Assembly: GCA_029100965.1 (NCBI GenBank)
Contig: JAQXQC010000002.1
Span: 1-41,291 of the forward strand
Reading direction: 5' to 3'
Length of the DNA: 41,291 nucleotides
DNA from: Bacilli bacterium
GTDB lineage: Bacteria > Bacillota_I > Bacilli_A > RF39 > UBA660
The notes under the pieces are model-generated. The model did not search any database, had not been told where the DNA came from, and was given only the letters and a program-made list of their open reading frames with translations. Below, in pieces: positions 18,843-28,122 of this stretch; positions within the stretch are counted from its first letter, which is position 1, and the number at the start of each line of letters is the position of its first letter. The position numbers were made by a program, and so were the translations under genes.

Positions 18843-19145
18843 TTAATCAAATTTACTAATCTCATCACTAAAAACATCTCTAGCATTTTTGAGAATGCGA
18901 ATAAAATCTTCTTGGGACATCTCTTGATTATTTTGACTTGTATCTTGAATAGTTGGATTAGAAGTGTTTTTCCAATCCCTTCTAAAATTTTCACTTCCTG
19001 ATGTACAAAGTGTCTGTCCTATTAACATAAAAAAATTCCCTAAGGCATTTTGTTCGTTGCTATTTAGTCTATCTATTAATACATAGCCAATTAAAAAAGC
19101 TGTAATAGTAATTAGTTTAGAGGTTTTTCTATTTTGCTTATTCAT
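18843..19145 (-). CDS. Small membrane-anchored hypothetical protein
   Basis: 100-aa ORF with N-terminal hydrophobic segment; preferred over overlapping ORF 18794-18994. Confidence 0.55.
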   Translation of the reverse strand: MNKQNRKTSKLITITAFLIGYVLIDRLNSNEQNALGNFFMLIGQTLCTSGSENFRRDWKNTSNPTIQDTSQNNQEMSQEDFIRILKNARDVFSDEISKFD

Positions 19146-19173
19146 ATTACAGTATATGTTATTTTACTTATTC

Positions 19174-19827
19174 TTAGTTTAAATAATTACGGAATTTTTT
19201 TAATTCTTCTAAAAGTTCTTTTTCAGTATATTCTTCATTTTTTTGTTGATTTTTACTGGATGATAATAATTCTTTATAGCTAATAATTGCCGTTTCTTCT
19301 TGTTTTTTCTCATAATCAGTAAGTTCTATTGTTTGAGGCTTGATTTCTTGTTCTAATTGTTGAGATAAATTTTTCATATAATCTATTTTTTGATTATCAG
19401 ACTGATTATTTTTTTGCTGCTTACTATTTTTATCTTGTTGAATAAAATCGCTAAAATTTAATTGTTCAGTATCGGAAAGAGATTTATGATCTTGATCCAT
19501 TATATTACTTGGTTGAATTGGAGATTCTTTTTTAGGAATCGTATAAATTTTTTGTGGTATAGTTTCTTTTTGTGTGCTTTTTTCTATCACTTTTTGAACG
19601 TCTTGAAATTCTTTTTTTAATGATTCTTTAGATTTAGGTGGGAGATTTTCGTTAGAAATTTTTTTCATAGAATATACATCTTTTTCTTTTGGAAAGTCTT
19701 CTTTTACTTTAGTTTCATCTTTTGTTAATTTTTTTCTTAATTCTTGATTTTCTTGCCATAAATGGGCAGAAAAAAAGAAGAAAAGAAAAGTTGTAAATAG
19801 TAAAAAAATTTCTATCATCTGAATCAC
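19174..19827 (-). CDS. Single-TM protein with long Lys/Gln/Glu-rich linker and short C-terminal module
   Basis: N-terminal 'IEIFLLFTTFLFFFFSAHLW' then low complexity; C-terminal 'TIELTDYEKKQEETAIISYKELL...YTEKELLEELKKFRNYL'. Confidence 0.6.
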   Translation of the reverse strand: MIQMIEIFLLFTTFLFFFFSAHLWQENQELRKKLTKDETKVKEDFPKEKDVYSMKKISNENLPPKSKESLKKEFQDVQKVIEKSTQKETIPQKIYTIPKKESPIQPSNIMDQDHKSLSDTEQLNFSDFIQQDKNSKQQKNNQSDNQKIDYMKNLSQQLEQEIKPQTIELTDYEKKQEETAIISYKELLSSSKNQQKNEEYTEKELLEELKKFRNYLN

Positions 19828-19828
19828 C

Positions 19829-20536
19829 CTACTTCATGAATTGTACAATGCTTGCAACATAAATTGTTGCTGTTTCTACTCTCATTATTTGTTCGCCGAA
19901 TGAGATGGGAGAATATCCAGAGGATAAAAGAACTTCTTCTTCTTTTTCCGTGATCCCCCCCTCAGGACCAATTACGAATATCATTGTAGCACATTCTTTT
20001 AAATTCTGTAAATAGTTATATTTTAATTTTTCACACCTTTTGGTGCTGCAAACGAATTTATTATCATATGACAATTGGCTTAATTCGTTAATGGAAATAG
20101 GTGTGTAAATTTTTGGAATTGTAGTTCTTTTTGATTGTTCGGCTGCTTCTTTAGCAATTTTCTGCCAGCGTTCTTGCTTTTTTGGGATTTTTTCTTCTCC
20201 TAATTTTACAACGCTTCTTTACATTTTTAAAGGAATAATTTCTTTTACTCCTAATTCTGTTAATTTTTGAATAATTAAATCAAATTTTTGTTCTTTTACT
20301 AAACCTACTGCAATGGTTAGTGAGTATTTTTCTATTGAAGTATTTTCTTCTGAGGAAATAATTTGTACTTGATTAGAACCTGGATTAATGATTTCACAAT
20401 GATATAGGTTTTCTTCATAGACACATTCTATTTTATCTCCTTCTTTATAGCGCATGACATTCTTGATATGATGTACATCAGAATTTTCCAGTATTAAGAA
20501 GTTTCCTTGCTTTTCTTTTACAAAATAGCGTTGCAC
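19829..20536 (-). pseudogene. rsmE: 16S rRNA m3U1498 methyltransferase RsmE, interrupted by one in-frame TAA
   Basis: N-terminal ORF ends 'ELGVKEIIPLKM*' and the same frame continues without another stop: 'RSVVKLGEEKIPKKQERWQKIAKEAAEQSKRTTIPKIYTPI...FVIGPEGGITEKEEEVL...ISFGEQIMRVETATIYV'. Confidence 0.9.
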
Positions 20537-20545
20537 TTTTTCTCC

Positions 20546-21469
20546 TTAAAACTGATCATTGATTTTTCTTTGCAGTAATTTATTTTTTAGTACTTTTGTT
20601 TGTTCTTCTAATTCTTTTGCAGTAAGAGCATTTAGGTAGTTTTTCATTCCTTTTAGTTGAGAACATAAATTTCTTCTTGCTTCTGTTAAAGATTTGGAAT
20701 TTAAATCTTCGTTAGTGATAGTTATTGTTTCTTCTCCATTATTGTAATAACTTGTTTCTCCAACTTTGATATCTTCTGTTGAAATGAGTTTAAATTTTGC
20801 TCCAATAATTTGCTGAATATTTTTTAGTTGAATTCCATTTGCATATATTAAAAAATCTTCTCCAAGAGTTAGTTCTTTTGCTTGTAATGTAGCAGGGTTA
20901 GAAACTACTAAATGAGTTTTTTTGGCGAAGTTTACTTTTTCTGCATCTAGATTTAGATATTCTAAATAGTCTAAATTGGATAACTTTGCTAAATTATAGT
21001 CAATAATTTCTAATTCTTTTACATTCTTATTAGCTACTAATTCTATGTCTTTTCCTCGATAAAAATAACATTTAATCTCTTTGTCTTTTTCTTCTTTTAA
21101 TAATTTTAGGTAAATGCTTTCTACTCCATAAGTACTGATTGCAGGAAAAAAGTTTTTTAAATTTGGCTCAAGGATAATAATTTCTCCTCCAATAAACTCA
21201 ATTTTTTGACCATAAAATGTACAGTTTTTAAAGATTGCTGTTTGTCCTTCACCTAACTTGATTTCATGGCTATAATTAGAGGGGAATTCTATGTTATAAA
21301 AGTAAATTTTTTCAATATCATCAGATAGTTCAAAATTATTTTCTGGGTCATATCCTCTATTTTTATTAATTGTACGATAGACTTTATAGATATTAAAATT
21401 ATTTAAGTATTTTACTACTTGTTCTTTATTCTTTTTGGTGTAAATAATATATGGCTTTTCTTTTTTCAT
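20546..21469 (-). CDS. Hypothetical protein, predicted beta-rich N-terminal two-thirds and helical C-terminus
   Basis: 307-aa ORF, alternating short hydrophobic strands (e.g. 'TAIFKNCTFYGQKIEFIGGEIIILEPN'). Confidence 0.6.
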   Translation of the reverse strand: MKKEKPYIIYTKKNKEQVVKYLNNFNIYKVYRTINKNRGYDPENNFELSDDIEKIYFYNIEFPSNYSHEIKLGEGQTAIFKNCTFYGQKIEFIGGEIIILEPNLKNFFPAISTYGVESIYLKLLKEEKDKEIKCYFYRGKDIELVANKNVKELEIIDYNLAKLSNLDYLEYLNLDAEKVNFAKKTHLVVSNPATLQAKELTLGEDFLIYANGIQLKNIQQIIGAKFKLISTEDIKVGETSYYNNGEETITITNEDLNSKSLTEARRNLCSQLKGMKNYLNALTAKELEEQTKVLKNKLLQRKINDQF

Positions 21470-21484
21470 TTTGTTCTCCTGTTT

Positions 21485-22774
21485 CTACTTTTCTTCTAAT
21501 AATGTTTTTAATTCTTGTTCTAATTTACTAATATCATTTGGACTCATGAAGGCAAAAACAGTATTATCATATTGGCTTAATACTTTTGCTTCTTGAATTG
21601 TAATAGCATGAGCAGTCGATAGGTGATCAATAATTAAATTTGAAGTTACGTCTTTATAATCTTCTTGTTTTTCTCTAGCTGGATGAATTGGTAAAATATA
21701 ACTTTGATCTGCTTCTTTAAATACTTCTACCAAGTCTTTAGCAAATTCTTTTGTTCTGCTAAAAGTATGGGGCTGAAAGATAATGACTAAGTGCTTTTCT
21801 GGGTATTTTTGTTTAATTGCATCTATGGTTGCTTTTACCTCGTTTGGATGGTGAGCGTAGTCATCAATAATAATATTATTTCCTACTTTTGTCTCAGTAA
21901 ATCTTCTTTTTGCTCCATGGAATTGTTTTAAATTACTATTTACTTCTTCAAAAGGTAAGTTTTCTTCTTTTGCTACAGTTATAACAGCAAGGGCATCTAA
22001 TAATTGATGATGACCAAATAATGGTAAATCAAAATGTCCATAATCTTCTATATCAAAAGAAATTCCTTCTTTACTATAGATAACATTTTTTGCCTGAACA
22101 TCATTGTTATCATTTAATCCAAAATAAATTACTGGTTTTGTTAATTTCATTGTTCTTGTATATGGATCATCTCCATAAGCGATTACTACTTTAGTAGCTA
22201 AATTAGCATAACTTGTATATGCATCTACTACATCATTAATATCTTTATAATAATCTACATGGTCTAAATCGATATTGGTAATTACTGCTATTTCTGGATG
22301 GTAGGCTAAGAAATGTCTTTGATATTCACAAGATTCTAAAGCAAAATAAGTATTGTTTGTATTTCCACATCCTGTTCCATCTCCTATTAAATAATTAATG
22401 CCTTCTTTTTGAAATGCTAAAGCCATCATATTGGTTGTAGTTGTTTTTCCATGACATCCTGCAATACAGATGGTTTTAAATTTCTTTGTTAATTCTCCTA
22501 CCATTTCGTTGTACTCATAAATTTTTAAATTTAATTCTCTTGCTTTTTTAAGTTCGACATTCTCTTCTTTAATTGATGCTCCTTTAATAATCGTATAATT
22601 TTCTTTGATATTTTCTTCATCGTATGGATAAAATGGAATGTTATTTTTTATTAATTCTGACTCAGTGAAAAAGTGCTTTTCTACATCACTTCCTGCTACT
22701 TCATAAGATAATTGTTTTAAAATAACTGCTAAAGCACTCATTCCTGTTCCTTTGATTCCAATAAAATAATACAT
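21485..22774 (-). CDS. murC: UDP-N-acetylmuramate--L-alanine ligase
   Basis: 'YFIGIKGTGMSALAVILKQLSYEVAGSDV', 'GCHGKTTTTNMMALAF', 'VITNIDLDHVDYYKD', 'DDYAHHPNEVKATI', 'IFQPHTFSRTKEF'. Confidence 0.94.
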   Translation of the reverse strand: MYYFIGIKGTGMSALAVILKQLSYEVAGSDVEKHFFTESELIKNNIPFYPYDEENIKENYTIIKGASIKEENVELKKARELNLKIYEYNEMVGELTKKFKTICIAGCHGKTTTTNMMALAFQKEGINYLIGDGTGCGNTNNTYFALESCEYQRHFLAYHPEIAVITNIDLDHVDYYKDINDVVDAYTSYANLATKVVIAYGDDPYTRTMKLTKPVIYFGLNDNNDVQAKNVIYSKEGISFDIEDYGHFDLPLFGHHQLLDALAVITVAKEENLPFEEVNSNLKQFHGAKRRFTETKVGNNIIIDDYAHHPNEVKATIDAIKQKYPEKHLVIIFQPHTFSRTKEFAKDLVEVFKEADQSYILPIHPAREKQEDYKDVTSNLIIDHLSTAHAITIQEAKVLSQYDNTVFAFMSPNDISKLEQELKTLLEEK

Positions 22775-23271
22775 TATCTTCCCCTACCTTTCTTTGGTTC
22801 TTCTTCATCTAAATAGTATAAATTTTGAATATCCATTTGTTCTTTAAATGACTGATATTTTTCTTTTTTGATTACTTGATATAAATTTTCTTTTAATTGA
22901 TTAATAATAAGTTGAATTTTACTTAAGGAATAACTTGCGTAAGTATTTCCTAAGTAATGGACATAACGATTTAGAATATTAATTCTTAGTCTTTCTGCCT
23001 CTAGAATTGTATTTTGTATCTCCCCACTGCTAGAGTCATCTGATGTATCAAATTCTTCTAATTTTTTTAGAAAGTATCTTAGTTTAATTTCTACTTTTTT
23101 CTTTACTAATTTTTGTTGTAATGTTTTGTTGGTAAAAATAATTTTGTGAACTTCAATGGCGTCTTCTATCTTAGTTTGGGGCGTAATGGGGTAACCTTTT
23201 ATTTTATCGTATTCTAGATATAAAATTTCACCTGTTTTTTTGCTTTTGTGTAAATAATAATTTTTCCCCAT
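22774..23271 (-). CDS. Hypothetical protein overlapping the murC start
   Basis: 165-aa ORF ending at 22774, sharing one base with murC (translational coupling geometry). Confidence 0.6.
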   Translation of the reverse strand: MGKNYYLHKSKKTGEILYLEYDKIKGYPITPQTKIEDAIEVHKIIFTNKTLQQKLVKKKVEIKLRYFLKKLEEFDTSDDSSSGEIQNTILEAERLRINILNRYVHYLGNTYASYSLSKIQLIINQLKENLYQVIKKEKYQSFKEQMDIQNLYYLDEEEPKKGRGR

Positions 23272-23273
23272 TG

Positions 23274-23927
23274 CTATTCCTCGTTTCGTTTTTTAGTTAA
23301 TTCTTGTCTTTTTTCCTCTCGCCATTTTTTTATATTGGCATGGTGCCCACTTAATAATACACTAGGTACTTCCATGCCTCTAAAGTTTGCTGGTTTAGTA
23401 TAAACTGGATAATCTACTAAATCATCAGTAAAAGTTTCACTTTGTAAACTTTCTTCATTGATTACTCCTGGGATTAGTCTTGTTATAGCATCTGTTATTG
23501 CCATTGCTGGAATTTCTCCTCCGGTTAAAACAAATTCTCCAATGGATATTTCTTCATCAACGATTGTTTTTATTCTCTCATCAAACCCTTCATAGTGACC
23601 GCATAATAAGATGATATGTTTTTTTGAAGCATATTCTTTTGCAGTTTGTTCTTTAAATTTTTTTCCGCTAGGTGACATCATAAGGACTAGAGTATCTTCT
23701 TTTTTTAAGTCTTCAATCGCTGCAAAAATTGGTTCACACATTAAAACCATTCCTGCTCCTCCTCCATATTGATAGTCATCTACTTGTTTGTTTTTAAAAG
23801 GAGAATAATCTCTAATATTATGTACTTGTATTGTTACTAGATTTTTATCCATTGCTCTTTTAATGATAGATTCATTTAAAAAGCCAGTAAACATATCTGG
23901 AAATAAGGTTAAAATATCTATTTTCAT
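23274..23927 (-). CDS. trmD: tRNA (guanine-N1)-methyltransferase
   Basis: 'MKIDILTLFPDMF', 'QVDDYQYGGGAGMVLMCEPI', 'LLCGHYEGFDERI', 'EISIGEFVLTGGEIPAM', 'VPSVLLSGHHANI'. Confidence 0.97.
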   Translation of the reverse strand: MKIDILTLFPDMFTGFLNESIIKRAMDKNLVTIQVHNIRDYSPFKNKQVDDYQYGGGAGMVLMCEPIFAAIEDLKKEDTLVLMMSPSGKKFKEQTAKEYASKKHIILLCGHYEGFDERIKTIVDEEISIGEFVLTGGEIPAMAITDAITRLIPGVINEESLQSETFTDDLVDYPVYTKPANFRGMEVPSVLLSGHHANIKKWREEKRQELTKKRNEE

Positions 23928-24033
23928 GTTCCACCTTCTAACTAACTCTATTATATCATTATTTTAATTTGTAATAATATTTTTATCTATTTGTTTACAA
24001 AAAATACTGATCAGTACTTTGATTTTATAAATA

Positions 24034-24522
24034 TTAATCAAAAAGACCAGTTATATCTTCAATCATAATTTCTTTTTGTGGAATAATTTTCTTTATTATG
24101 CCTTTTACATAAGGAATATAATATTCTTTTTCTCCTTTTTTTATTAATAATTTATCTTGTTTCCCTATAAGTACTTTTTTTACAATACCTTGTACTTCTC
24201 CATTCATCGTAATAGGAAGGCCAATTAAATCTTCATCTAAGAATTCATTATTTGCTAATTTTAAATCTTCTTTTTTTATGTATACAGGAAGTGATTTATA
24301 TTTTAAGACTTCATTAATGTTGGTATACCCTTTCATCGTAATCATATCAAATGATTTATGTGGCCGGTAAGTATTAATGATTTCTTTTTCATGCTTTTTT
24401 CCAATATAAATGGGAAAATCTTTTATGAATACTTTTTCTTTATAACGAAAATCAGATAAGATTCTAATTTCTCCTTTAATTCCATGGGTATTTACTATTT
24501 TTCCTAAATAAATATATTCCAT
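24034..24522 (-). CDS. rimM: Ribosome maturation factor RimM
   Basis: 'YLGKIVNTHGIKGEIRI', 'YIPYVKGIIKKI', adjacent to trmD. Confidence 0.93.
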   Translation of the reverse strand: MEYIYLGKIVNTHGIKGEIRILSDFRYKEKVFIKDFPIYIGKKHEKEIINTYRPHKSFDMITMKGYTNINEVLKYKSLPVYIKKEDLKLANNEFLDEDLIGLPITMNGEVQGIVKKVLIGKQDKLLIKKGEKEYYIPYVKGIIKKIIPQKEIMIEDITGLFD

Positions 24523-24530
24523 AATATCAC

Positions 24531-25262
24531 CTACTTATTACTAATTTCATACAATAAAATGGAAGCTGCTACACTTGCATTTAAACTTTCACAATTTCCA
24601 TTCATTTTAATATATAAAAATTGATCACATAGTTTTTCTATTATTTCGCTAATGCCTTGTCCTTCATTACCAATCACTAAAGCAAAGTGAGAATAGATTG
24701 CTGCTTTTCTTACATCTTCCCCGTTAGTCACTTTTGTGCCGATAATTTTATAATCTTTTTGTTTTAATTCATGAATCATTTTTTCTGTATCTGAGATGAT
24801 AATAGGAATATGAAACATCATTCCTTGACTTGCTCTTACTACTTTTGGATTATAGAAATCTACGGTATCTTTACTACAAATAATTGTATCAATATTAAAA
24901 GCAACTGCGCTTCGAATTATCGTTCCTAAATTTCCTGGATCTTGTATTCGGTCTAATATTAATACCTTCTCTCCAATTTCTTTAGTATTTTCTTTCTTTT
25001 TTACAACTGCCATTACTTTAGGTGGGGTTGAGGTAGAACTTAGTTTTTTTAATATTTCTTTGGAAACATAAGTAATTGGAACATCCATAGGAAAGATTTC
25101 ATTTTGTTCTATAATTAATTCTTTTAATAAGCCTGCTCTATATGCTTCAATGGCTAAGTGTTTTGTTTCTACTAAAAATAATCCTGTTTGATCTCGATAT
25201 TTTTTTTCTTTTAATTTTTCTAATTCTTTAATATGTTCATTATGTATAGAGGTAATTAACAT
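24531..25262 (-). CDS. TrmH/SpoU family RNA methyltransferase
   Basis: 'ILDRIQDPGNLGTIIRSAVAFN', 'VVRASQGMMFHIPI', 'ALVIGNEGQGIS', 'IKMNGNCESLNASVAASILLYE'. Confidence 0.93.
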   Translation of the reverse strand: MLITSIHNEHIKELEKLKEKKYRDQTGLFLVETKHLAIEAYRAGLLKELIIEQNEIFPMDVPITYVSKEILKKLSSTSTPPKVMAVVKKKENTKEIGEKVLILDRIQDPGNLGTIIRSAVAFNIDTIICSKDTVDFYNPKVVRASQGMMFHIPIIISDTEKMIHELKQKDYKIIGTKVTNGEDVRKAAIYSHFALVIGNEGQGISEIIEKLCDQFLYIKMNGNCESLNASVAASILLYEISNK

Positions 25263-25266
25263 CCTT

Positions 25267-25902
25267 TCAGCTCCTTAATTTTTTTCTTATTTCTTTATAA
25301 TTGGGACAATATTTTTCTACATAGTGCCAAAACTGCGAAGAATGATTAGGAACTAGTAAGTGACATAATTCATGAATAATTACATAATCTAAACATTCTA
25401 TTTCGTAGCGTAATAGTTCATTATTTAGAGTAATCGTTTTTGTCTTTGTATTACATACTCCCCATCTTGTTTTCATTTTACGATATTTTAATTTAGGAAA
25501 AGGAATTTTTTCTGTAAACATAGCATAACATTTTTCTAAATGAAGAGAAAAAAGATTTTCTTTATATTCTTGTAAAAATTTTTCTAATTCCTTTTGATTA
25601 ACTGAATAAATTTTATCTTCTTCTAGTTTTGTTTCTTGATATTTTGAATTAAGAATAACTTGATATTCTTTCCCTAATAGATAAAAGTGTTTATTTTTTT
25701 CTTTGTTTTTTAAAGAATGATCAAGCATTCTTTCAATTGATTTTCTATTTTCTTCTATTAATTTTGTAATTTTTATTCTAGGCATTAAATAAGAAGTAGT
25801 AACAACTATATTTTCTTCTTTAATCCGAATATAGGTATTTTTATTTTGCTTTCTAATGATGATAATGGGATATGTTTTTCCTTGATAAATTAATTCTTTC
25901 AT
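25267..25902 (-). CDS. YgjP-like (DUF45) metallopeptidase
   Basis: 'KTRWGVCNTKTKTITLN...LDYVIIHELCHLLVPNHSSQFW'. Confidence 0.9.
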   Translation of the reverse strand: MKELIYQGKTYPIIIIRKQNKNTYIRIKEENIVVTTSYLMPRIKITKLIEENRKSIERMLDHSLKNKEKNKHFYLLGKEYQVILNSKYQETKLEEDKIYSVNQKELEKFLQEYKENLFSLHLEKCYAMFTEKIPFPKLKYRKMKTRWGVCNTKTKTITLNNELLRYEIECLDYVIIHELCHLLVPNHSSQFWHYVEKYCPNYKEIRKKLRS

Positions 25903-26423
25903 ATTTTATAAGTATCGTATTTTGGAAATCTTGCTATTTTTTTTATTAGATCATATATTTTTTCTTTATCTAAATTATTATATTTTTTTACTTCTTTATT
26001 ATAATCATCAAAGGAATATTTTAGTCTTTCTTCAATGGTATTCGCTTTTTCTTTTAGAGTGATATATTCTTTATTTTTCTTTAATGAAGAATAAACATTA
26101 TCTAGTTTAGAAAAATCTCTATAAGTATTTTGTGCTTGTTTTAATTGTTTTAACTCACCGTCTGTATTTTTTAAGTTATCTAATACTTCGACAGTTTTCT
26201 TTAACGTACTGATATAGTCTTGTTCATGTTCTAAATTATTTTTAATAAAGGTTACCATTTCCAAAATAGCATTCCTTTCTTCTAAGATGTAGCCTTTTAC
26301 ATTATTATATTTTTTTAATATTCTTGTCTTTTGGATTGTTATTTTATTATAGAAATATAGTAGGATTAAAATACTTAAAATGATGATTCCAAAAATAAGA
26401 ACAATTATTGTATAACTATCCAT
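25899..26423 (-). CDS. LemA family-like protein
   Basis: N-terminal TM; 'YNNVKGYILEERNAILEMV'; C-terminal 'YNKEVKKYNNL...KIARFPKYDTY'. Confidence 0.6.
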   Translation of the reverse strand: MDSYTIIVLIFGIIILSILILLYFYNKITIQKTRILKKYNNVKGYILEERNAILEMVTFIKNNLEHEQDYISTLKKTVEVLDNLKNTDGELKQLKQAQNTYRDFSKLDNVYSSLKKNKEYITLKEKANTIEERLKYSFDDYNKEVKKYNNLDKEKIYDLIKKIARFPKYDTYKI

Positions 26424-26506
26424 TTCTTTTCCTCCCTACCTTTAAGTATACACTAATAATGATGATTTTGCTAGTTTATTTTTTGTTTTCATGCATATAT
26501 TTTACT

Positions 26507-27799
26507 ATGAAAAATAAGTTTATTCAATCTACTATTATCCTTATTATTGGGGGATTTATTAGTAAAATTTTAGGAATGTTGATTAAGATTGTTTTAACAA
26601 GAACTATTACAACTAAGGGTATTGGTATTTATTCTTTAATCTTACCTACTTTTAATTTATTTATTACTTTGTGTTCTTTAGGGCTACCGGTTGCTATTTC
26701 TAAACTTATTAGTGAGAAAGAAAAAAATCATAAAAAAATTGTTTTATCTAGTGTACCATTTATTCTTATTTTTAATTTTTTATTGATGATTTCATTGTTT
26801 TTTATTTCTCCTTTTTTAAGTAAGAATTTACTGCATAATCAGATGACTTATTATCCTTTGATGGCGATAGGATTAACTTTACCTTTTATTTGTATTTCTT
26901 CTATTATTAAGGGGTATTTTTTTGGTATGGAGAAAATGTTTCCTACTACAGTTTCAAATATTATCGAGCAAGTTGTACGGCTTATTCTTACTTTAACTGT
27001 TGTAAAATATTTGATGAAGTATTCTTTGGAGAGTGCAATTATTGGAGTTGTTCTGATTAATATTTTAAGTGAAGGGGCTTCTATTTTAGTTTTGCTTGGA
27101 TTTATCCCTCATGGGAAAACTATTCATCTTTCTGATTTTAAATATGATAAGATAATTTTAAAAGATTTACTTGATATTAGTCTACCTACTACAGGGAGTC
27201 GTTTAATTGGATCTTTATCTTATTTTTTAGAACCTATTATTTTGACTTTTGCGTTAACTAAAACTGGATATACAACAGATTATATTACAGTTGAATATGG
27301 GATTATTAATGGGTATGTTTATTCTTTATTATTACTTCCTTCTTTTTTTACTATGGCGATTGCTAATGCCCTTTTGCCTGTTGTTTCTCATTCTTATAGT
27401 AATAGGAATTTTTCTTATACTAAATATAAGATAAAACAAGCTATAGGGATTTCTTTGCTTGTAGGAATTCCTTGTACTATTCTTTTTATGTGTTTTGGCG
27501 AATTTTTTTTAAAATTTATTTATAATACAAGTGAAGGACTTTCTTATATTAAAGTGATTGCTCCTATCTTTCTTCTTCATTATATTCAAGGACCTCTTAC
27601 TGCTAGTATGCAGGCTATGGGAAAAGCAAAAGAGGCGATGATGGGAACTTTTTATGGTTCTGTTATTCGCCTCTTATTACTCTTAATTTTATCTTTCTTG
27701 CATATTGGGATGTGGGGATTATTAACGGCAACTTTAGTTAATATTACCTTTATTACTATTCACCACTTCTATTATGTTTTTCTTAAAAATGATTTTTAA
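26507..27799 (+). CDS. spoVB: SpoVB/MurJ-type MOP-superfamily flippase
   Basis: 'STIILIIGGFISKILGMLIKIVLTRTITTKGIGIYSLI', 14-TM-like pattern; ATG at 26507 preferred over 26408. Confidence 0.8.
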   Translation: MKNKFIQSTIILIIGGFISKILGMLIKIVLTRTITTKGIGIYSLILPTFNLFITLCSLGLPVAISKLISEKEKNHKKIVLSSVPFILIFNFLLMISLFFISPFLSKNLLHNQMTYYPLMAIGLTLPFICISSIIKGYFFGMEKMFPTTVSNIIEQVVRLILTLTVVKYLMKYSLESAIIGVVLINILSEGASILVLLGFIPHGKTIHLSDFKYDKIILKDLLDISLPTTGSRLIGSLSYFLEPIILTFALTKTGYTTDYITVEYGIINGYVYSLLLLPSFFTMAIANALLPVVSHSYSNRNFSYTKYKIKQAIGISLLVGIPCTILFMCFGEFFLKFIYNTSEGLSYIKVIAPIFLLHYIQGPLTASMQAMGKAKEAMMGTFYGSVIRLLLLLILSFLHIGMWGLLTATLVNITFITIHHFYYVFLKNDF

Positions 27800-28122
27800 A
27801 TTTTACTGTTTACATATTTTTCAATTTGATTGCTAGATTCTGCGATGATGTCGTTGAATTCATCCATTCTTCTTAAGTATTCTTGATAAATAGGTCTATT
27901 GTTTAAGTCTTGTACTTTGCTTTCTATTTCTTTATCGATTTCTTTATATTTTTCATCATGATGATATTCTAATTCTACTGATTTTTGTTGTAATTTTTTA
28001 ATTTCATTTACTAACGATACAATTTCATCATCTTGTTCAATTACTCTTCCAATATTTAAGTAACTTTGGTACTCTTTTGATTCTTGAATAGCTTGAAATA
28101 GTTCTTGCATTTTATTTTCCAT
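27796..28122 (-). CDS. YlbF/YmcA family protein
   Basis: 'AIQESKEYQSYLNIGRVIEQDDEIVSLVNEIKKLQQKSVELEY...LNNRPIYQEYLRRMDEFNDII'; overlaps the end of miaB. Confidence 0.85.
   Translation of the reverse strand: MENKMQELFQAIQESKEYQSYLNIGRVIEQDDEIVSLVNEIKKLQQKSVELEYHHDEKYKEIDKEIESKVQDLNNRPIYQEYLRRMDEFNDIIAESSNQIEKYVNSKI

Noticed and set aside
18794-18994. Minus-strand ORF, 66 aa
   Set aside because: Overlaps the better-supported 18843-19145 ORF in another frame and starts inside it.
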